Part shown: one piece after another, positions 1 to 10,772 of the stretch
How the letters are laid out: each line of letters opens with the position of its first letter
Numbering within the stretch: position 1 is the stretch's first letter
Assembly (NCBI GenBank): GCA_020002185.1
Contig: CM034534.1
Coordinates: 65,112,304 to 65,176,303 of the forward strand
From: Paraescarpia echinospica
Lineage: Eukaryota > Annelida > Polychaeta > Sabellida > Siboglinidae
DNA length: 64,000 bases
Direction: 5' to 3'
The notes under the pieces: model-generated
Database searches by the model: none
Seen by the model: the letters and a program-made list of their open reading frames with translations, nothing else
Told to the model about the DNA's origin: nothing
Made by a program: the position numbers and the translations under genes

Positions 1-1640
1 GCAACAGACAAATGGCCAAAGCTAAATCAAATTATTACACAAACATGGTCTCGAGTAACTCTGATAACCCAATGTCGGCTATGGAACTACATAAATCATA
101 TTTTACATAGACGGCCGCCTCCATCTCTACCTAGTCATGTGTCAGTCAAATCTCTGTGTGACTCGTTTTCTAGTCATTTCAAAGATAAAATAAGTCTTAT
201 ACGTTCTGCTTTTCCATGTCACACTTTAAGTATTGTAAATGTGGACTCCCCACAAGTAAATTCTCCACTTGTATTGTTTGAGCCAGCCACAGTTGATGAA
301 GTGAGGAAAATAATAATGTCCTCCCCAAATAAGTCATGCGATCTCGATCCATTACCAACCATACTACTAAAAGCATGTCTTGACTCTTTACTTGGTACAA
401 TAACGAATATCATAAATTTATCACTAAGTTCGGGTAAATTCCCAGATGATTTTAAACACGCACATGTAAATCCTGTTCTCAAGAAGACTTCTCTGCCAAA
501 AGATTATTTCAAAAATTATAGGCCAATTTCTAATCTTAGCTTTATTTCTAAGATGCTTGAGAAAGTCGTAGCAAGTCGTCTAAGGCGTCATATTAGCTCA
601 ACTTGTTTATCCAGTGTGCTCCAATCAGCATACAAACAATTTCATTCTACTGAGACTGCTCTCCTAAAAGTACACCATGATGTTATATTAAACATTGATA
701 TAGGCAAAGTAACTGCACTTACCTTGCTTGATTTGTCTGCCGCCTTTGATCACAACACTCTTGTCAAACGTTTATCATTGTGGTATGGCATATCTGGCAC
801 AGCTCTGACCTGGTTTTCTTCATATCTAACCAATAGACATCAATGTATAAAGATAGATAATTACTTTTCAACCTCACTCCCCACTTCATGTGGCATTCCC
901 CAGGGTTCCGTTCTTGGGCCTTTGCTTTTCACTCTCTACACTACGCCACTCAGCTCTGTAATCCAAAGTCATAACTTGGATCATCACCTTTATGCAGATG
1001 ACACACATATCTACATTTCCTTGGCCACGCCCGATACAAGTCATTCTCTAAACCGACTCAACGATTGTCTCCAATATGTTTTTTCATGGATGACCGATAG
1101 TTAATTAAAGTTAAATGCAGACAAAACTGAATTCCTCATCATTGGTACTCCAATGCAGCGAGGTAAACTAAATGACTTTTTTCCAACATCCATCCTGAGT
1201 CAAACTATCACACCAGCAGCATCAGTACGGAATCTAGGAGTGACCTTTGATTGCGACTTCAATTTCAGACAATACATATCCCAAACGTGCCGTTGCTGTT
1301 TTTATCATATCCGTGATGTTCGCCGCATTCGCCGACATATGTCGCTTTCTGTCGCTAAAACTATCGCAACAGCTCTTGTTAGCAGCATATTAGATTATTG
1401 CAATTCCCTCCTTCATAATATTGCTATCAAGGATATTGCAAAATTACAACGCGTCCAAAATTGTTTAGCAAGGGTAGTCACACAATGTCCTGATTCTCCT
1501 GCTCAGTGCCACTTCTAAAATCACTGCATTGGCTCCCCGTGCGATATCGCATGATGTTTAAAATCTGCACAATCACCTACCAAGCCTTTTCACCCAAACA
1601 ACCTAGTTAATTACATTCAATGCTCACACCTCCAAAAGCG
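1..1640 (+). pseudogene. L2-like non-LTR retrotransposon, reverse transcriptase part (decayed)
   Basis: The frame starting near position 139 encodes a non-LTR reverse transcriptase. The visible order is the finger/palm entry around NYRPISNLSF, motif A region DLSAAFD (about 735), motif B-like [13 protein letters not shown] (about 893-930) and the catalytic YADD box (about 991). A TAA at 1102-1104 interrupts the frame, but the same frame continues directly (LNADKTEFLIIG) to about 1515, where a frameshift moves the last conserved stretch (LHWLPVRYR) to another frame. The block order and wording match L2/Rex-type elements of animals. The 5' end, including the endonuclease, is outside the window. 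It cannot be active. The exact clade is uncertain. Confidence 0.85.
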
Positions 1641-1680
1641 AGAGAGCCATAAGATTACATACAAATGCGGTCAGCACAAG

Positions 1681-3902
1681 ACGGAATTGGATCTGCTGTT
1701 AGTCCGGGGGCAGCAGCTAGGAAAGATTAAGGACTACAAAGATGTAGCTGGAGATCATGTCACGACACAACACAAGCCAGTGGTGTTCGTTTTGCGTATG
1801 CCGAAGAAGACACAAACTAAGAACGTGGGCCGCAGGACAAATAAGTGGTGGAGGTGCAAAGACGATGTCGCTGTTGAATACAAGGAGCGGGTGACAGCAA
1901 CATATGAGGAGCTCAGAGAAGAAGTTGGCAGTCTGGAGGAAGAAAGAAAAAATTACAAAAAAGCCTTTGTGGGAACTACAGAGGAGCTATGTGGAAGAAC
2001 GACGAGAAATGGCGGAGAGTCTTGAAGTAGTAACCAAGAATGGTGGACAAACGAAGTTACAGAAGCAGTGCGCAAAAAGAAGGAAGCATGGAAAGAAATA
2101 GAGGAGACCAAGGAGAGGGGAAATCAACCGGATGCAAGGCTGATAAACATATACGGACAGAAAAAGAAAGCGACAAAGAAAGCTGTTGATAAGGCGAGCA
2201 GTGAAGCAGATGTGCATAGCAAGCTAGATGATATATAAAGTGGCCCGAGTCAGGGATGAGAATAGTTAGGACGTGAAAGGTGGGACGGTGATCAAGGATA
2301 GAAATGGGTAGTTAGTGACAGAATAAGAAGCAGTGTTGGCGGTCTGGGAAAACTACTTCAAGGAGCTTCTGACTTGGAATTGCCATCGTATGTAGAAGGG
2401 AAAGTGGCGTTAGCTGATATTACTGATACAGAGATGCAAACTAGGTTAAAAGGGATGAAGAAGGAGAAAGCACCTGGTATCGATGACGTGCGTGTTGAGA
2501 TGGTAATGGTTGCAGGAGAGAATGGAATCAGCCGGACATGTATCAGGCAAGGTAAAGTACCAGAAGAGCGGTTGACAAGGCTAATTGTCCCAATATGGAA
2601 GAGGAAGGGAGATGTGCAAGATCCAGGGAAATACAGAGGCTTCACACTTCTAAATCACACCATGAAGCTGCTAGAGAGGATCCTGCGCGGGAGGATTCGA
2701 ACGAGAGTAGAACATGACATAGGGGAAGAACAACAGGGATTTAGAAAGGGCAATGTTTGCATTGAGACAACTGGAGGAGAATAGGTTGGAGATTCAAGAG
2801 AAAATGGCAGTGAGATTTGTGGACCTGGAGAAGGCCTACGACACAGTCCCTAGAGAGAGATGGTGTTGGCAACAATGAAATGGACGGGAATGCCAGAAGC
2901 AGAAGCCAGATGGGAGCAATGTGTGAATGAATAACAGGAGGAGTTTTGGCTGGAGCTGGGATGCCGGAAGATTTTCCAGTTAACATCGAAGGATGCAAGG
3001 AAGTGCCCTAAACCCATTACTAGTTATCATGGTAATGGAACTAATCAGCAGGAAGATCAGCACGAAGGATGTTCTCAGATAATTTTGTATGCGGACGATC
3101 TGGCCATAGTAGCAGAAAGCAAGCAAGAGCTACAAGACATGTTGGAGGAATGGAACATGGTGTTCAAGAAACACGGACTGAGAATGAGCCTGGAGAAGAC
3201 AGAAGTAATGTGGGGTGGACAACAGAGAGAGGAATAGGACACCAGGTTGGACGGAAAGGAAATTAAGCAAGTGGACGGCTTTGTATAGCTTGGAGGAATG
3301 ATTACGGCGGATGGGCGTTCAGATGTGGAGGTGCGACGCGGAATACAAGCAGGAGCGAATGCTTCGAGAAAGGTAGAGGGAGTTATAATGGACAGAAACA
3401 TCTTAAAAAACGTAAAGGGAAAGTCCTGAGAATGTATGTTACACCAGCATGCCTATATAGTCTGGAGACAGTGGCGCTAACAAAACAACAACAACAGAAG
3501 CTGCAAATTTGTGTGAACAACTGAGATAGACGAATAGTAAGAACAAAGAAGGTAGACAGTCGAAGGACGAATGACCTGAGGAAAGAGGTTGAAATACAAT
3601 GCAGTGTAACAGGAGAATTAATTAGAAGCCGGATGAGATGGGCAGGCCACTTGGAAAGGATGGAAGCCGGAAAAATAGCGGCAGGACAACATAAGGCACA
3701 CAGGAAAAGGGGAAGGCCACAGGTGAGATGGGAGGACGGCATGAGGATGGACAGGAGAAGATCGGGGAAGGATGAAAGATGGAGAGAGGGAGTGATAGAC
3801 AGAAAACATGGAATTAAAAGACACAGAGAGTGGTTCAGCATTACTGTACCTGACCCTCACCCCTGTACAGCAGGGAACAAGGGAACAAGGTGGAGAGCAA
3901 TT
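1681..3902 (+). pseudogene. RTE-like non-LTR retrotransposon (decayed, 5'-truncated)
   Basis: Pieces of one long polyprotein appear in successive frames: the end of an endonuclease (LVRGQQLG, QHKPVVFVLRMPKK at 1687-1810), a lysine/glutamate-rich linker, the RT opening (KGMKKEKAPGIDDVRVEM, about 2449-2500; KYRGFTLLNHTMKLLERIL, about 2629-2690), motif A (VDLEKAYDTVPRE, about 2820), the YADDLAIVAESKQELQ box (about 3088-3135) and the C-terminal SRMRWAGHLERME / RGRPQVRWEDGM region (about 3628-3750). Several frameshifts and stops separate the pieces. The element follows the L2-like copy directly and ends in a TA-rich microsatellite tail. A second copy lies on the minus strand near 28.7-30.8 kb. The RTE assignment rests on motif wording. 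Confidence 0.8.
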
Positions 3903-3972
3903 ATATATATATATATATACATATAATACATATATATATTATAATTAAATTATATTATACATATATATGTAT
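3901..3972. repeat. TA-rich microsatellite tail
   Basis: Alternating TA/ATAC tract directly after the last coding trace of the RTE-like element; such simple repeats are usual 3' ends of this kind of retrotransposon. Confidence 0.8.
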
Positions 3973-6104
3973 ATGTCCCTCTTTGTGTTAGATCAGTTAA
4001 AAAATACACAATTCCGCCGAAATTTAAAGACCAACTTTTAAAATCTTGCTTTTCAATCCTACCTCCCTGGCGTACCCATCCGTCTGATGACAACTTGAAT
4101 ACTGCTGCCTACCGATTTTGAAATTGACTAACCCTTTTGTCTTGAAACCCTTCACAGTTTGGTTTTCAAGGATTTAAGCACAAAAGAGGTTACGTTATTA
4201 TTATTAAATAAATATTTACGTTGGTCGTAACTTTTTGTTACCACTACACACTAAAGATAAAAACATGTGTATTTTCAACATTGATCGAGCTGAAACCTTC
4301 AAAAGATTAATGTAATTAACCCTTCACATCAATGTGCAGGTACATATGTTATAAAAATCATGAAATATATTAAACAATAATTATTAAACACAAAATTTAT
4401 GACTTAAAATGAACGCTGATGTTACAGCATCGTCCCAAGAAGGTACACAAAATATCAAACCAACCACTACACCTACCATCGCACAAGCCCGATCGTTGAC
4501 GGAATACGGTCGATCGTGTGTTTATTTGTATGATTCAATCGGACCGATTGACTCGGCCGAGTCACTCGTACGAGTCAATCGGTGATTGTATCGTAACGTG
4601 TATCACCGCCTTTACCGGGGCAGACCACCGGCGGTAAGCGGCCACCGCCCTATCTTTCCACGCTCCAGCTTCTAGCTTCTGTGGAGTGGGTTGTGATTGG
4701 GACCTCCACCATAACAGCCAACGCGATCTACTGCTAAAGCCAACAACTATGGGAGCCCCCCTCAACCTCCTGTTTTCACACGTAATCTACTAGAAACGGG
4801 ACGGGGCCCACGCCGATGACGTCAATACATATGGCGTCAAAAACAACTACCCACGAAACACCGCACCCTACCCAAACCTTTTTTTAAATCTCCTGCCAGA
4901 TGAACATTTTAAAAATACTCGTCTCCAATTGGTCAGTTTACAGGTCACATGACCTAGTTCCTACTCGCAAAACACCATTCGGGGGAAAATTAGCCATGTT
5001 AAAAGCCAGCCATTTTTCATAAACAGGGGGTTGAAACGAACACCTATTACTGCCGCTGTGCACTTACAAGAGTTAATACAAACTAACCATTTGGAAGTTG
5101 CCACTATGTAGTGTTCTTGTATACTCTCGTAGACAGCGATAGCGTGAAATCCTGTACCCTTTTTCTATAATGGAACTAACCCAAATACCACACGGATATA
5201 TAATGCAGGGCTACGTTCACCTGGTTAGTAATTGAACAGTATATGTATAGAAACGGCTATTGTTAACAGACGAAATTATCACACATATACAATAGTAGAC
5301 AGGCTAAGAGACACACATTTGTCGAATAATATTGTGTAAGTTTAGACAAAACCACGAAAAATCAAATCATGGCATTTGTCATTCAACATTTCCAGAGTTA
5401 CTGAATCCGTATCTTGTCTGTCATATACTGTGTCCAAGAATGTCGGGCATATTGAAATTCAAGATGGCCGCCATATAAATACATCACCCAAATATCTCAG
5501 CTTCTAGGCAACAAATAAATATGTTCTTTGTGTCTAAACCAACATTTTCCCGAACAAGGAAGCTGAGATATGGGTATCACTGAATTGTTAGATGAATGTG
5601 TGCAGTAAATAAGTATGTCAATCGAATAGACGTGTTGAAAGGGAAACACAAGATATGCTAACATATATTAACATTTCAGTTTTTTTTTACATGGATGTGG
5701 TATACAATAGTTCAAATTATCATGTACACACGTGTCACATAGCAATTTATGTCAAAACAAAACGAGTTAATTTCCAAACAAATCAACGCCAGATTGTTGA
5801 GTAATCTTTGTCATCAAGTAATTAAAAAAAAATAATAGTACCAAAACGTTTGCCATGCGTTCGCCAGAAATGTATTCAACGTTTCATCTTCAAACTTTGT
5901 TACGAAAACTTCATTCATATCAGTATTGCTGACATTTAACGGTTCATTCCATTCAGTTTCTGGTGGCAGAAATAATGCTTGCGAAATATGTCAGGTTTGC
6001 AGACATGTGAGGAATAATTCGCATATGCAACGTCGCAAGCACTTTGTCACTATCACTGTTACTTGGATGTTGAAGTCTCCCCGTTGTTTTCGTTCCCTTG
6101 GGAG
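3973..6104. other. Intergenic region without a recognisable gene
   Basis: AT-rich in the outer parts, with a GC-richer patch at 4480-4860. That patch holds a 13-bp perfect inverted repeat (ACCGATTGACTCG at 4543-4555, its complement at 4571-4583) and a TGACGTCA palindrome near 4816. ORFs here are short and have no family resemblance. I see no RNA gene. Confidence 0.5.
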
Positions 6105-7592
6105 TCACGTAGGATAGAAAAAGCTATACAAGGAATCAAATATGTCCAGCTCATTACCGTCGTCCTCCTCCTCCTCCTCCACTTCCTCCTCCTCCTCCTC
6201 CTCCTCTTCTTCCTCTACCTTAGCTGGTATCTTTTTACAAAACTTTAATGCCGCAATACCAATTGCGCAAATGGCAATGACGCCGGCTATGATACTACCT
6301 ACAATAAGTCTTGATGACGTCCCACTATTTGGCATGCGTACTTTCTTCTCCGTTTCGCAGTGTGGTCCTTGCCAGTTGGTTGGGCAGGAACATACATAAG
6401 TGTCACCAGACCGCACGCAAGATCCTCCGTTGAGGCACGGATTGCTCGAACATTTCAAATTTCCGTACACATACACTTCGCACAAAACAAGTGTCTGTGC
6501 TGTTCCGTTCATCCTAATAGTCATGGTGGTTCCAATTACATTGGAAGAACAGTAGAAACTTTTCCTTGCGACAAATGACATATTATACCGATGAGGACCA
6601 CATGCATTGTATACGCCACCATATGGACCAATGACAATAACGAAATTTGCCAGACTCCACGAGCAGCAATCTTGACGATTCACTATAACAACCTTTTTGA
6701 CTTCTACCAGATCTACAAAGTTAACCTTCCACCAAGGATTTGTTTCACGTCTGGTTTGACTACACCTGCCCTCCGACAACATATCATCAGCATTTCCATC
6801 AACTGCTCGTGAAGCTGTGTAGCTGGTGTTTGACGACATTGTTGCTGATTTACCAAGTGCGTAGTTCTTTCCTTCACAATTTGATCCAGACCAATTTGTA
6901 GGGCAGATACATCTATAAAAAGTGCCGTTCAGTTTGCATGTACCTTCATTATCGCACGGATTGCTCAAACATTGGTCACGCAGATATGGTTTACCATACA
7001 CTTCGACCTCGCATAAAGTAAGGAAATCGTCATGCTTTGGAATGTTTGATGACCGAATTACTATCGCCAAAATTCGTCCCTTAACATCAGGTGAACAATA
7101 GAAACTTCCGATATGGATGAGTGTCATGTCGTTCCTTTGAGCGCCACATGTCTTATATAGGCCGTCATAGATACCAACGACAATTTCAAATTCCGTCAGA
7201 CGATTAGTGTAATTTTGCCGATTGTATATGACCACCTTTTCAACTTCTAACACTGTTTCGAGATCAACCCTCCACCACGGATATGTTGGACGTGCTGTGT
7301 GTGTGCAGTATTTACTTGGATTAAGCGTAATTCCATCAACAGCCAAAGCAGGAGGATGACGAACACCTTTAGGATCGGTGAATATTGATTGTTGAGTTGC
7401 CACGCGTCCTCGTGCCCAGTTCTTTCCTTCACAAAGAGTTCCAGTCCGACCCGCTGGGCAGTTACACGTAAAATTCGTCCCACTACTTACACATGTTCCT
7501 CCATTTTCGCACGGATTGCTCGAACATATTGCTTCGCACCATTGGCAGTAGTAGATGAACACAAAACACGGTACAAGGAAAACAAGCTGCAT
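6105..7592 (-). CDS. Secreted/membrane protein with three EGF and two fucolectin-like domains
   Basis: A 495-residue single-exon reading frame. It starts with a signal peptide (about residues 1-21, MQLVFLVPCFVFIYYCQ) and reads EGF1 (CSSNPCENGGTC..., about 23-56), a fucolectin/F5-8C-like domain (about 57-202), EGF2 (CLSNPCDNEGTC), a second fucolectin-like domain opening with NYALGKSAT, and EGF3 (CSSNPCLNGGSC). A transmembrane helix (LIVGSIIAGVIAICAIGIAA) and a cytoplasmic tail with a long glutamate run follow. Tachylectin-4/eel-fucolectin domains bind fucose; EGF repeats mediate protein contacts, so a cell-surface lectin is likely. The WWRVDL/WWKVNF and CEVEVYG/CEVYVYG signatures support the lectin domains. 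The acidic run is encoded by a CTC/GAG microsatellite and probably varies in length. Lack of introns is odd for such a mosaic protein. Confidence 0.85.
   Translation of the reverse strand: MQLVFLVPCFVFIYYCQWCEAICSSNPCENGGTCVSSGTNFTCNCPAGRTGTLCEGKNWARGRVATQQSIFTDPKGVRHPPALAVDGITLNPSKYCTHTARPTYPWWRVDLETVLEVEKVVIYNRQNYTNRLTEFEIVVGIYDGLYKTCGAQRNDMTLIHIGSFYCSPDVKGRILAIVIRSSNIPKHDDFLTLCEVEVYGKPYLRDQCLSNPCDNEGTCKLNGTFYRCICPTNWSGSNCEGKNYALGKSATMSSNTSYTASRAVDGNADDMLSEGRCSQTRRETNPWWKVNFVDLVEVKKVVIVNRQDCCSWSLANFVIVIGPYGGVYNACGPHRYNMSFVARKSFYCSSNVIGTTMTIRMNGTAQTLVLCEVYVYGNLKCSSNPCLNGGSCVRSGDTYVCSCPTNWQGPHCETEKKVRMPNSGTSSRLIVGSIIAGVIAICAIGIAALKFCKKIPAKVEEEEEEEEEEEVEEEEEDDGNELDIFDSLYSFFYPT
6165..6225. repeat. 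CTC/GAG trinucleotide repeat coding for the acidic tail
   Basis: Impure (CTC)n on the plus strand that reads as a run of glutamate codons in the minus-strand lectin gene. Confidence 0.85.
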
Positions 7593-7799
7593 TTTGTTTT
7601 TTGCCCGATCATCGAAGTGATTTGTTCACAACATCGAACGATGTATATTCCTGCGACGCTGTTTCACTAGCAGCCATAATTAGTAACGCCTCGGTTTGAA
7701 AAGTACAAGACGTAGCATCGCCAACGGTGGGCGTTTTTCAAAGACGTCACAATATGGAAAACCAAACGTGCGCCACAGAGCTCGGATTGTCTGAAGATA
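7593..7799. other. Upstream region of the EGF/fucolectin gene
   Basis: Short spacer between the lectin gene start and a retrotransposon-like tail. It should hold the minus-strand promoter, but I see no clear TATA box at a convincing distance. Confidence 0.35.
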
Positions 7800-7974
7800 T
7801 ATATTATATTATTATTATTAATATATTTTATTTAATAAGCGCCAGATCAAAATTGTTCGTGGCGCATTACAACATGTAGAACCCAGATAGAGGTAATCAT
7901 AATGGTTAAATAAACATGCATTTTCTAAAACAAATTCGTATAAAATTAATATTAGTAAAATACAAATAAATACA
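7800..7974 (-). mobile_element. Possible non-LTR retrotransposon 3' end
   Basis: Read on the minus strand this ends in a hairpin (GCGCCA ... TGGCGC, spanning about 7840-7866) followed by TTATTAAATAAA and a (TAATAA)-like tract. That hairpin plus short-repeat tail resembles the 3' ends of CR1/L2-type elements. It abuts the left end of the Polinton. No coding remnant is present, so the call is tentative. Confidence 0.4.
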
Positions 7975-8259
7975 AGTAATGGTTCAGGCGCCGCGATCAC
8001 CGTAAGTGACCTAAGATCAAAGGCTTTTGAGTTTTTTATAAGTAGAATTCCTACGTTTTTTAGCACTAATGTTTTAGTAAACGTCAAAGTGATTGATGGG
8101 GGTCATGAGAAAGAGGGTGTCGCCATCTACTAACTAATGAGGCACTAATAAGGGAAAGAAATAGGGTGATTGTCGACCTCTAGTGACTAATCAGGTACTA
8201 ATTAGGTAAAAAAATTAGGGTAATTAATTAAGTACTAATTAGTAACAAATGAGTAGCGC
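7975..8259 (+). repeat. Polinton left terminal inverted repeat
   Basis: About 285 bp, matching the reverse complement of 21370-21652 with roughly seven or eight differences including one small indel (about 97% identity by eye). The inner boundary is ...AATGAGTAGCGC on both sides. It contains repeated CTAATNAG-type submotifs at irregular short spacing. Confidence 0.95.
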
Positions 8260-8720
8260 AATTATTGGAGGAGAACGTTAGCAATGACTAAAAATAGTAA
8301 ATAGCGATCAATTAGTATTAATTAGGTGCACGGGGGAGGTGGGAAAGATTTTAGAGTGAAGTGACGTCCCTGGGGATCAGCGAGGTTAATATCATGACGC
8401 GCGGGAAGGTTCTAGAAGGTTCTAGAACCTTCTAGAAGCTTCTAGCCCGATGCGGTGGTGGGGCTGGGGATCATCGAGGTTAGTCGAGCGGTTTAGATTA
8501 CGCCCGGCGCGCTGGAGATCAGGAGGGCAATTGAGTGGCCTGGTTTTCACGACTCACTGGCGAATGGGGTGTCGTATGTCAGGCTGTAGGAGTTTTATGT
8601 GCATTGTTTGACGGAAGGCCGGATAAATGTTTTTCGTGTAGCATAGGCGCGCTTGTATTAAGGTTGTGGCGCCGATGTGGGTATTGCCTGTCAGTGCTGG
8701 CTGCGGTACAGCTGATGTTT
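8260..8720. other. Polinton left subterminal region
   Basis: Unique, GC-rich stretch around the heat-shock element. A 63-codon plus-strand frame at 8535-8726 has no family resemblance and I do not call it. No clear TATA box follows the element; the sequence may be a TATA-less leader of a plus-strand transcript that could end at the AATAAA signals near 9304. Confidence 0.4.
8405..8442. promoter_or_regulatory. Eight-unit heat-shock element (HSF binding array)
   Basis: GAA occurs at 8405, 8415, 8425 and 8435 and TTC at 8410, 8420, 8430 and 8440: eight perfect alternating pentamers in strict 5-bp register. The HSF consensus is alternating nGAAn/nTTCn units and three suffice for a trimer, so this array could bind two trimers or more. 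It lies about 145 bp inside the left terminal repeat. The site is seen directly; activity is inferred. Confidence 0.85.
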
Positions 8721-9297
8721 TGGTAACAGCTGATGCACGTGCATCAGCGGTGCAATATCGTTATAGCGGCTGGAGGCCGGAGCTGTCAGTGCGCGTGTAT
8801 TAAGCTTGTGGCTTTGGCGGTCGCTGGTGTTTGGTGTTGCAACGACGAATAGGTGGAAATATAGGCATTATTCGTGTGTCAGTTGGTAACAGCTGATACG
8901 CGTGCATTGGCGGTGCAATATCGTTATAGCAGCTGGAGGTCGGAGCTGTCAGATTGGCCTGTGCGCGTGTATTAAGCTTGTGGCTTTGGCGATCGCTGGA
9001 TTTTTCGTGTGTGAGTTGGAATGCTGGTGGAAACACAGTTGGTAACAGCTGATACGCGTGCAATATCGTTATAGCAGCTGGAGGCCGGAGCTGTCAGATT
9101 GGCCTGTGCGCGTGTATTAAGCTTGTGGCTTTGGCGAACGCTGGTGTTTGGTGTTGCAACGACGAATAGGTGGAAATATAGGCATTATTCGTGTGTGATT
9201 TGGAATGCTGGTGGAGTGGGCCAAATGTGTAGGTGGAAATATAGGCATTATTCGTGTGTGAGTTGGAATGCTGGTGGATTGCGAAAGGAAACACAGA
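8720..9297 (+). repeat. Imperfect direct repeats inside the Polinton left arm
   Basis: A block containing GGTAACAGCTGAT, CGTTATAGC(A/G)GCTGGAGG, CGTGTATTAAGCTTGTGGC and GTGGAAATATAGGCATTATT recurs three to four times with internal deletions. Units are about 120-180 bp. Translated, the last copies repeat RWKYRHYSCV and WNAGG. No long stable ORF spans the units, so this may be a noncoding or exon-repeat transcript. Confidence 0.75.
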
Positions 9298-9303
9298 AAC
9301 AGC

Positions 9304-9330
9304 AATAAACGGTGAGAAATAAATTTTATT
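9304..9330. terminator. Convergent polyadenylation signals
   Basis: AATAAA on the plus strand at 9304-9309 and 9318-9323, and AATAAA on the minus strand (TTTATT at 9325-9330). The minus-strand signal lies about 40 nt past the stop of the spliced minus-strand gene; the plus-strand signals would end a transcript crossing the 8.7-9.3 kb repeats. Confidence 0.6.
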
Positions 9331-9364
9331 GGTATACAGATCAATTTATTATGAAGACGGAAAG

Positions 9365-10755
9365 GGGTCATGGGGGTGGGCCAAAGCCGTGGCGGCCGGG
9401 GGGCTGTGGAGGAAAGCCTAAATGAACGGAAAGATGTGCTGGGATGGGTTGCGCAAATGAGGGGAGGAGAATTTGAGGGCGTGGAAAGATATCAGCAAAG
9501 GAGAATGGTTGTGTGAAAGTCTCTTCTGGTAGGGGGTTGTCTGCAGCTAGAAATTGTAAATCGGGGGTGCCACTGTAGCCGTCGTCGAAGTTTTCTTCTG
9601 GTTCTTCGTCACTGTCGTATTGTTGTTCTTGTTGTTGTTGTTCTTGTTGTCGTCGCGGCTCGACGGCTAAGAGGGGCCGGTGGTGGCGTCGTGACGAGGT
9701 GAAGCTGATTGTGTGAGGGTCAGGTCCGACGAAGTGAATTATAGTGCCCCGTCCGATAGCGTAGCGTCTATGCGTTAGGCCAGGGTCGATCACGTAGATG
9801 TGTCTGCTGTGGGAAGGAGGAAAAGTTCAATTAGCGTCGGGGTGGCGACTACTGGCGCGCGGGGCTCGCCCTGCCGGGTGTCCATTCCGATGAGTGTGGT
9901 TGGCGAGGGTTTGTCCCATAAGGAGCAGATTGACTAGTTCGGGGGCCACGACCAATAGGCGATATCTGTGGAGAAGGAAAAAGTGTTAAGGTGTGTGATG
10001 TGGTCGGCGACGTCCAAGGTACAATGTGGCCCCAGGCCTATCGGCGCGAGGCCTTCTATCAATCATAATCAGATCGCCTGGGCTCAAATTTATTCTAGAT
10101 CTATTAATGAAGCCGTTTCGATGCGAGGGCCTCGCAAGGGTTTGCCCGCGCCCTATATGCTGTGTATCGAAGCCGGCGATGTTTCGTCTGCAAGTATGAA
10201 AAAAGTATTAAAGTAACGGCGCGTTTCTTTTTAGGTGGGGGCCCTAAAAAAAGCATTAAGTCTGTAGCGGGGCGTTTGTAAATAGTGGGGCGCACGGAAA
10301 AGCAGCTATAGGCTTTATCGAAAGTCCGTAATAGGCGTCTGCAAATAAAGGTAAATTAAAAAAAGCGTTATTTAGTTAGTATCGTTAAACGTACCTTTCG
10401 CCGGGGCGGTGTTGGGGTGGGAGTAGACGCATAGATGGTGGCGGCGACGGAACAGCACTATCCCCGGCGGCTTGGGGAGGCGTATTCACGTCGACTTGGG
10501 GAGTCCCAATTCCTGCGTTTTGGGGAGGTAGCTCGCTGTAAAAAAATAGTTAGTTAGTGAACGTTATAAAAGAAAGCAGTAATGTGAGTGAGGAAAGTCA
10601 GTGTTAGTTGAGTTAGCAAAACGTACCTGGTTTGTGCTTGTTGAGAATTGGCCGCATAATTGATCGGTCGGCTCCATAGTGAGAAATGAATTGCGCAGTT
10701 GTTGCGCCGCTGTTTTGCGCGCGGTAACGTGTTGCGGCCTAGACACGTACGCCAT
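9365..10755 (-). CDS. Spliced Polinton gene of unknown function (exon model incomplete)
   Basis: Exon 1 is 10627-10755 (ATG at 10755) and ends CAG|GTACGT. Intron 1 is 10536-10626, with CTAAC branch motifs and a TTTTTTTACAG acceptor. Exon 2 is 10395-10535, ending AAAG|GTACGT. Intron 2 contains a perfect TACTAAC; acceptors TTTGCAG (exon from 10338) or CTTGCAG (exon from 10187) are possible. Further acceptor-like sites stand before 9970 (CTCCACAG) and near 9811 (CCCACAG). The final exon runs to a stop at 9368. The open pieces encode a proline-rich stretch with repeated PPQ, an SV40-type basic signal (PPPKKKRAV) if the nearer acceptor is used, two copies of GQTLAxxxHRNG in successive exons, a Q/R run and an acidic aromatic C-terminus (DSDEEPEENFDDGY). 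The exon-1 ATG frame meets a TAG in exon 2, whereas another exon-1 frame stays open; the true start is unresolved. I recognise no family. Confidence 0.5.
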
Positions 10756-10772
10756 AGCCTTACATAAGGGGC

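Noticed and set aside
9099..9308. 69-codon ORF repeating RWKYRHYSCV
   Set aside because: The start is not an ATG supported by context and the text merely reflects the DNA repeat; kept only as a comment on the repeat region.
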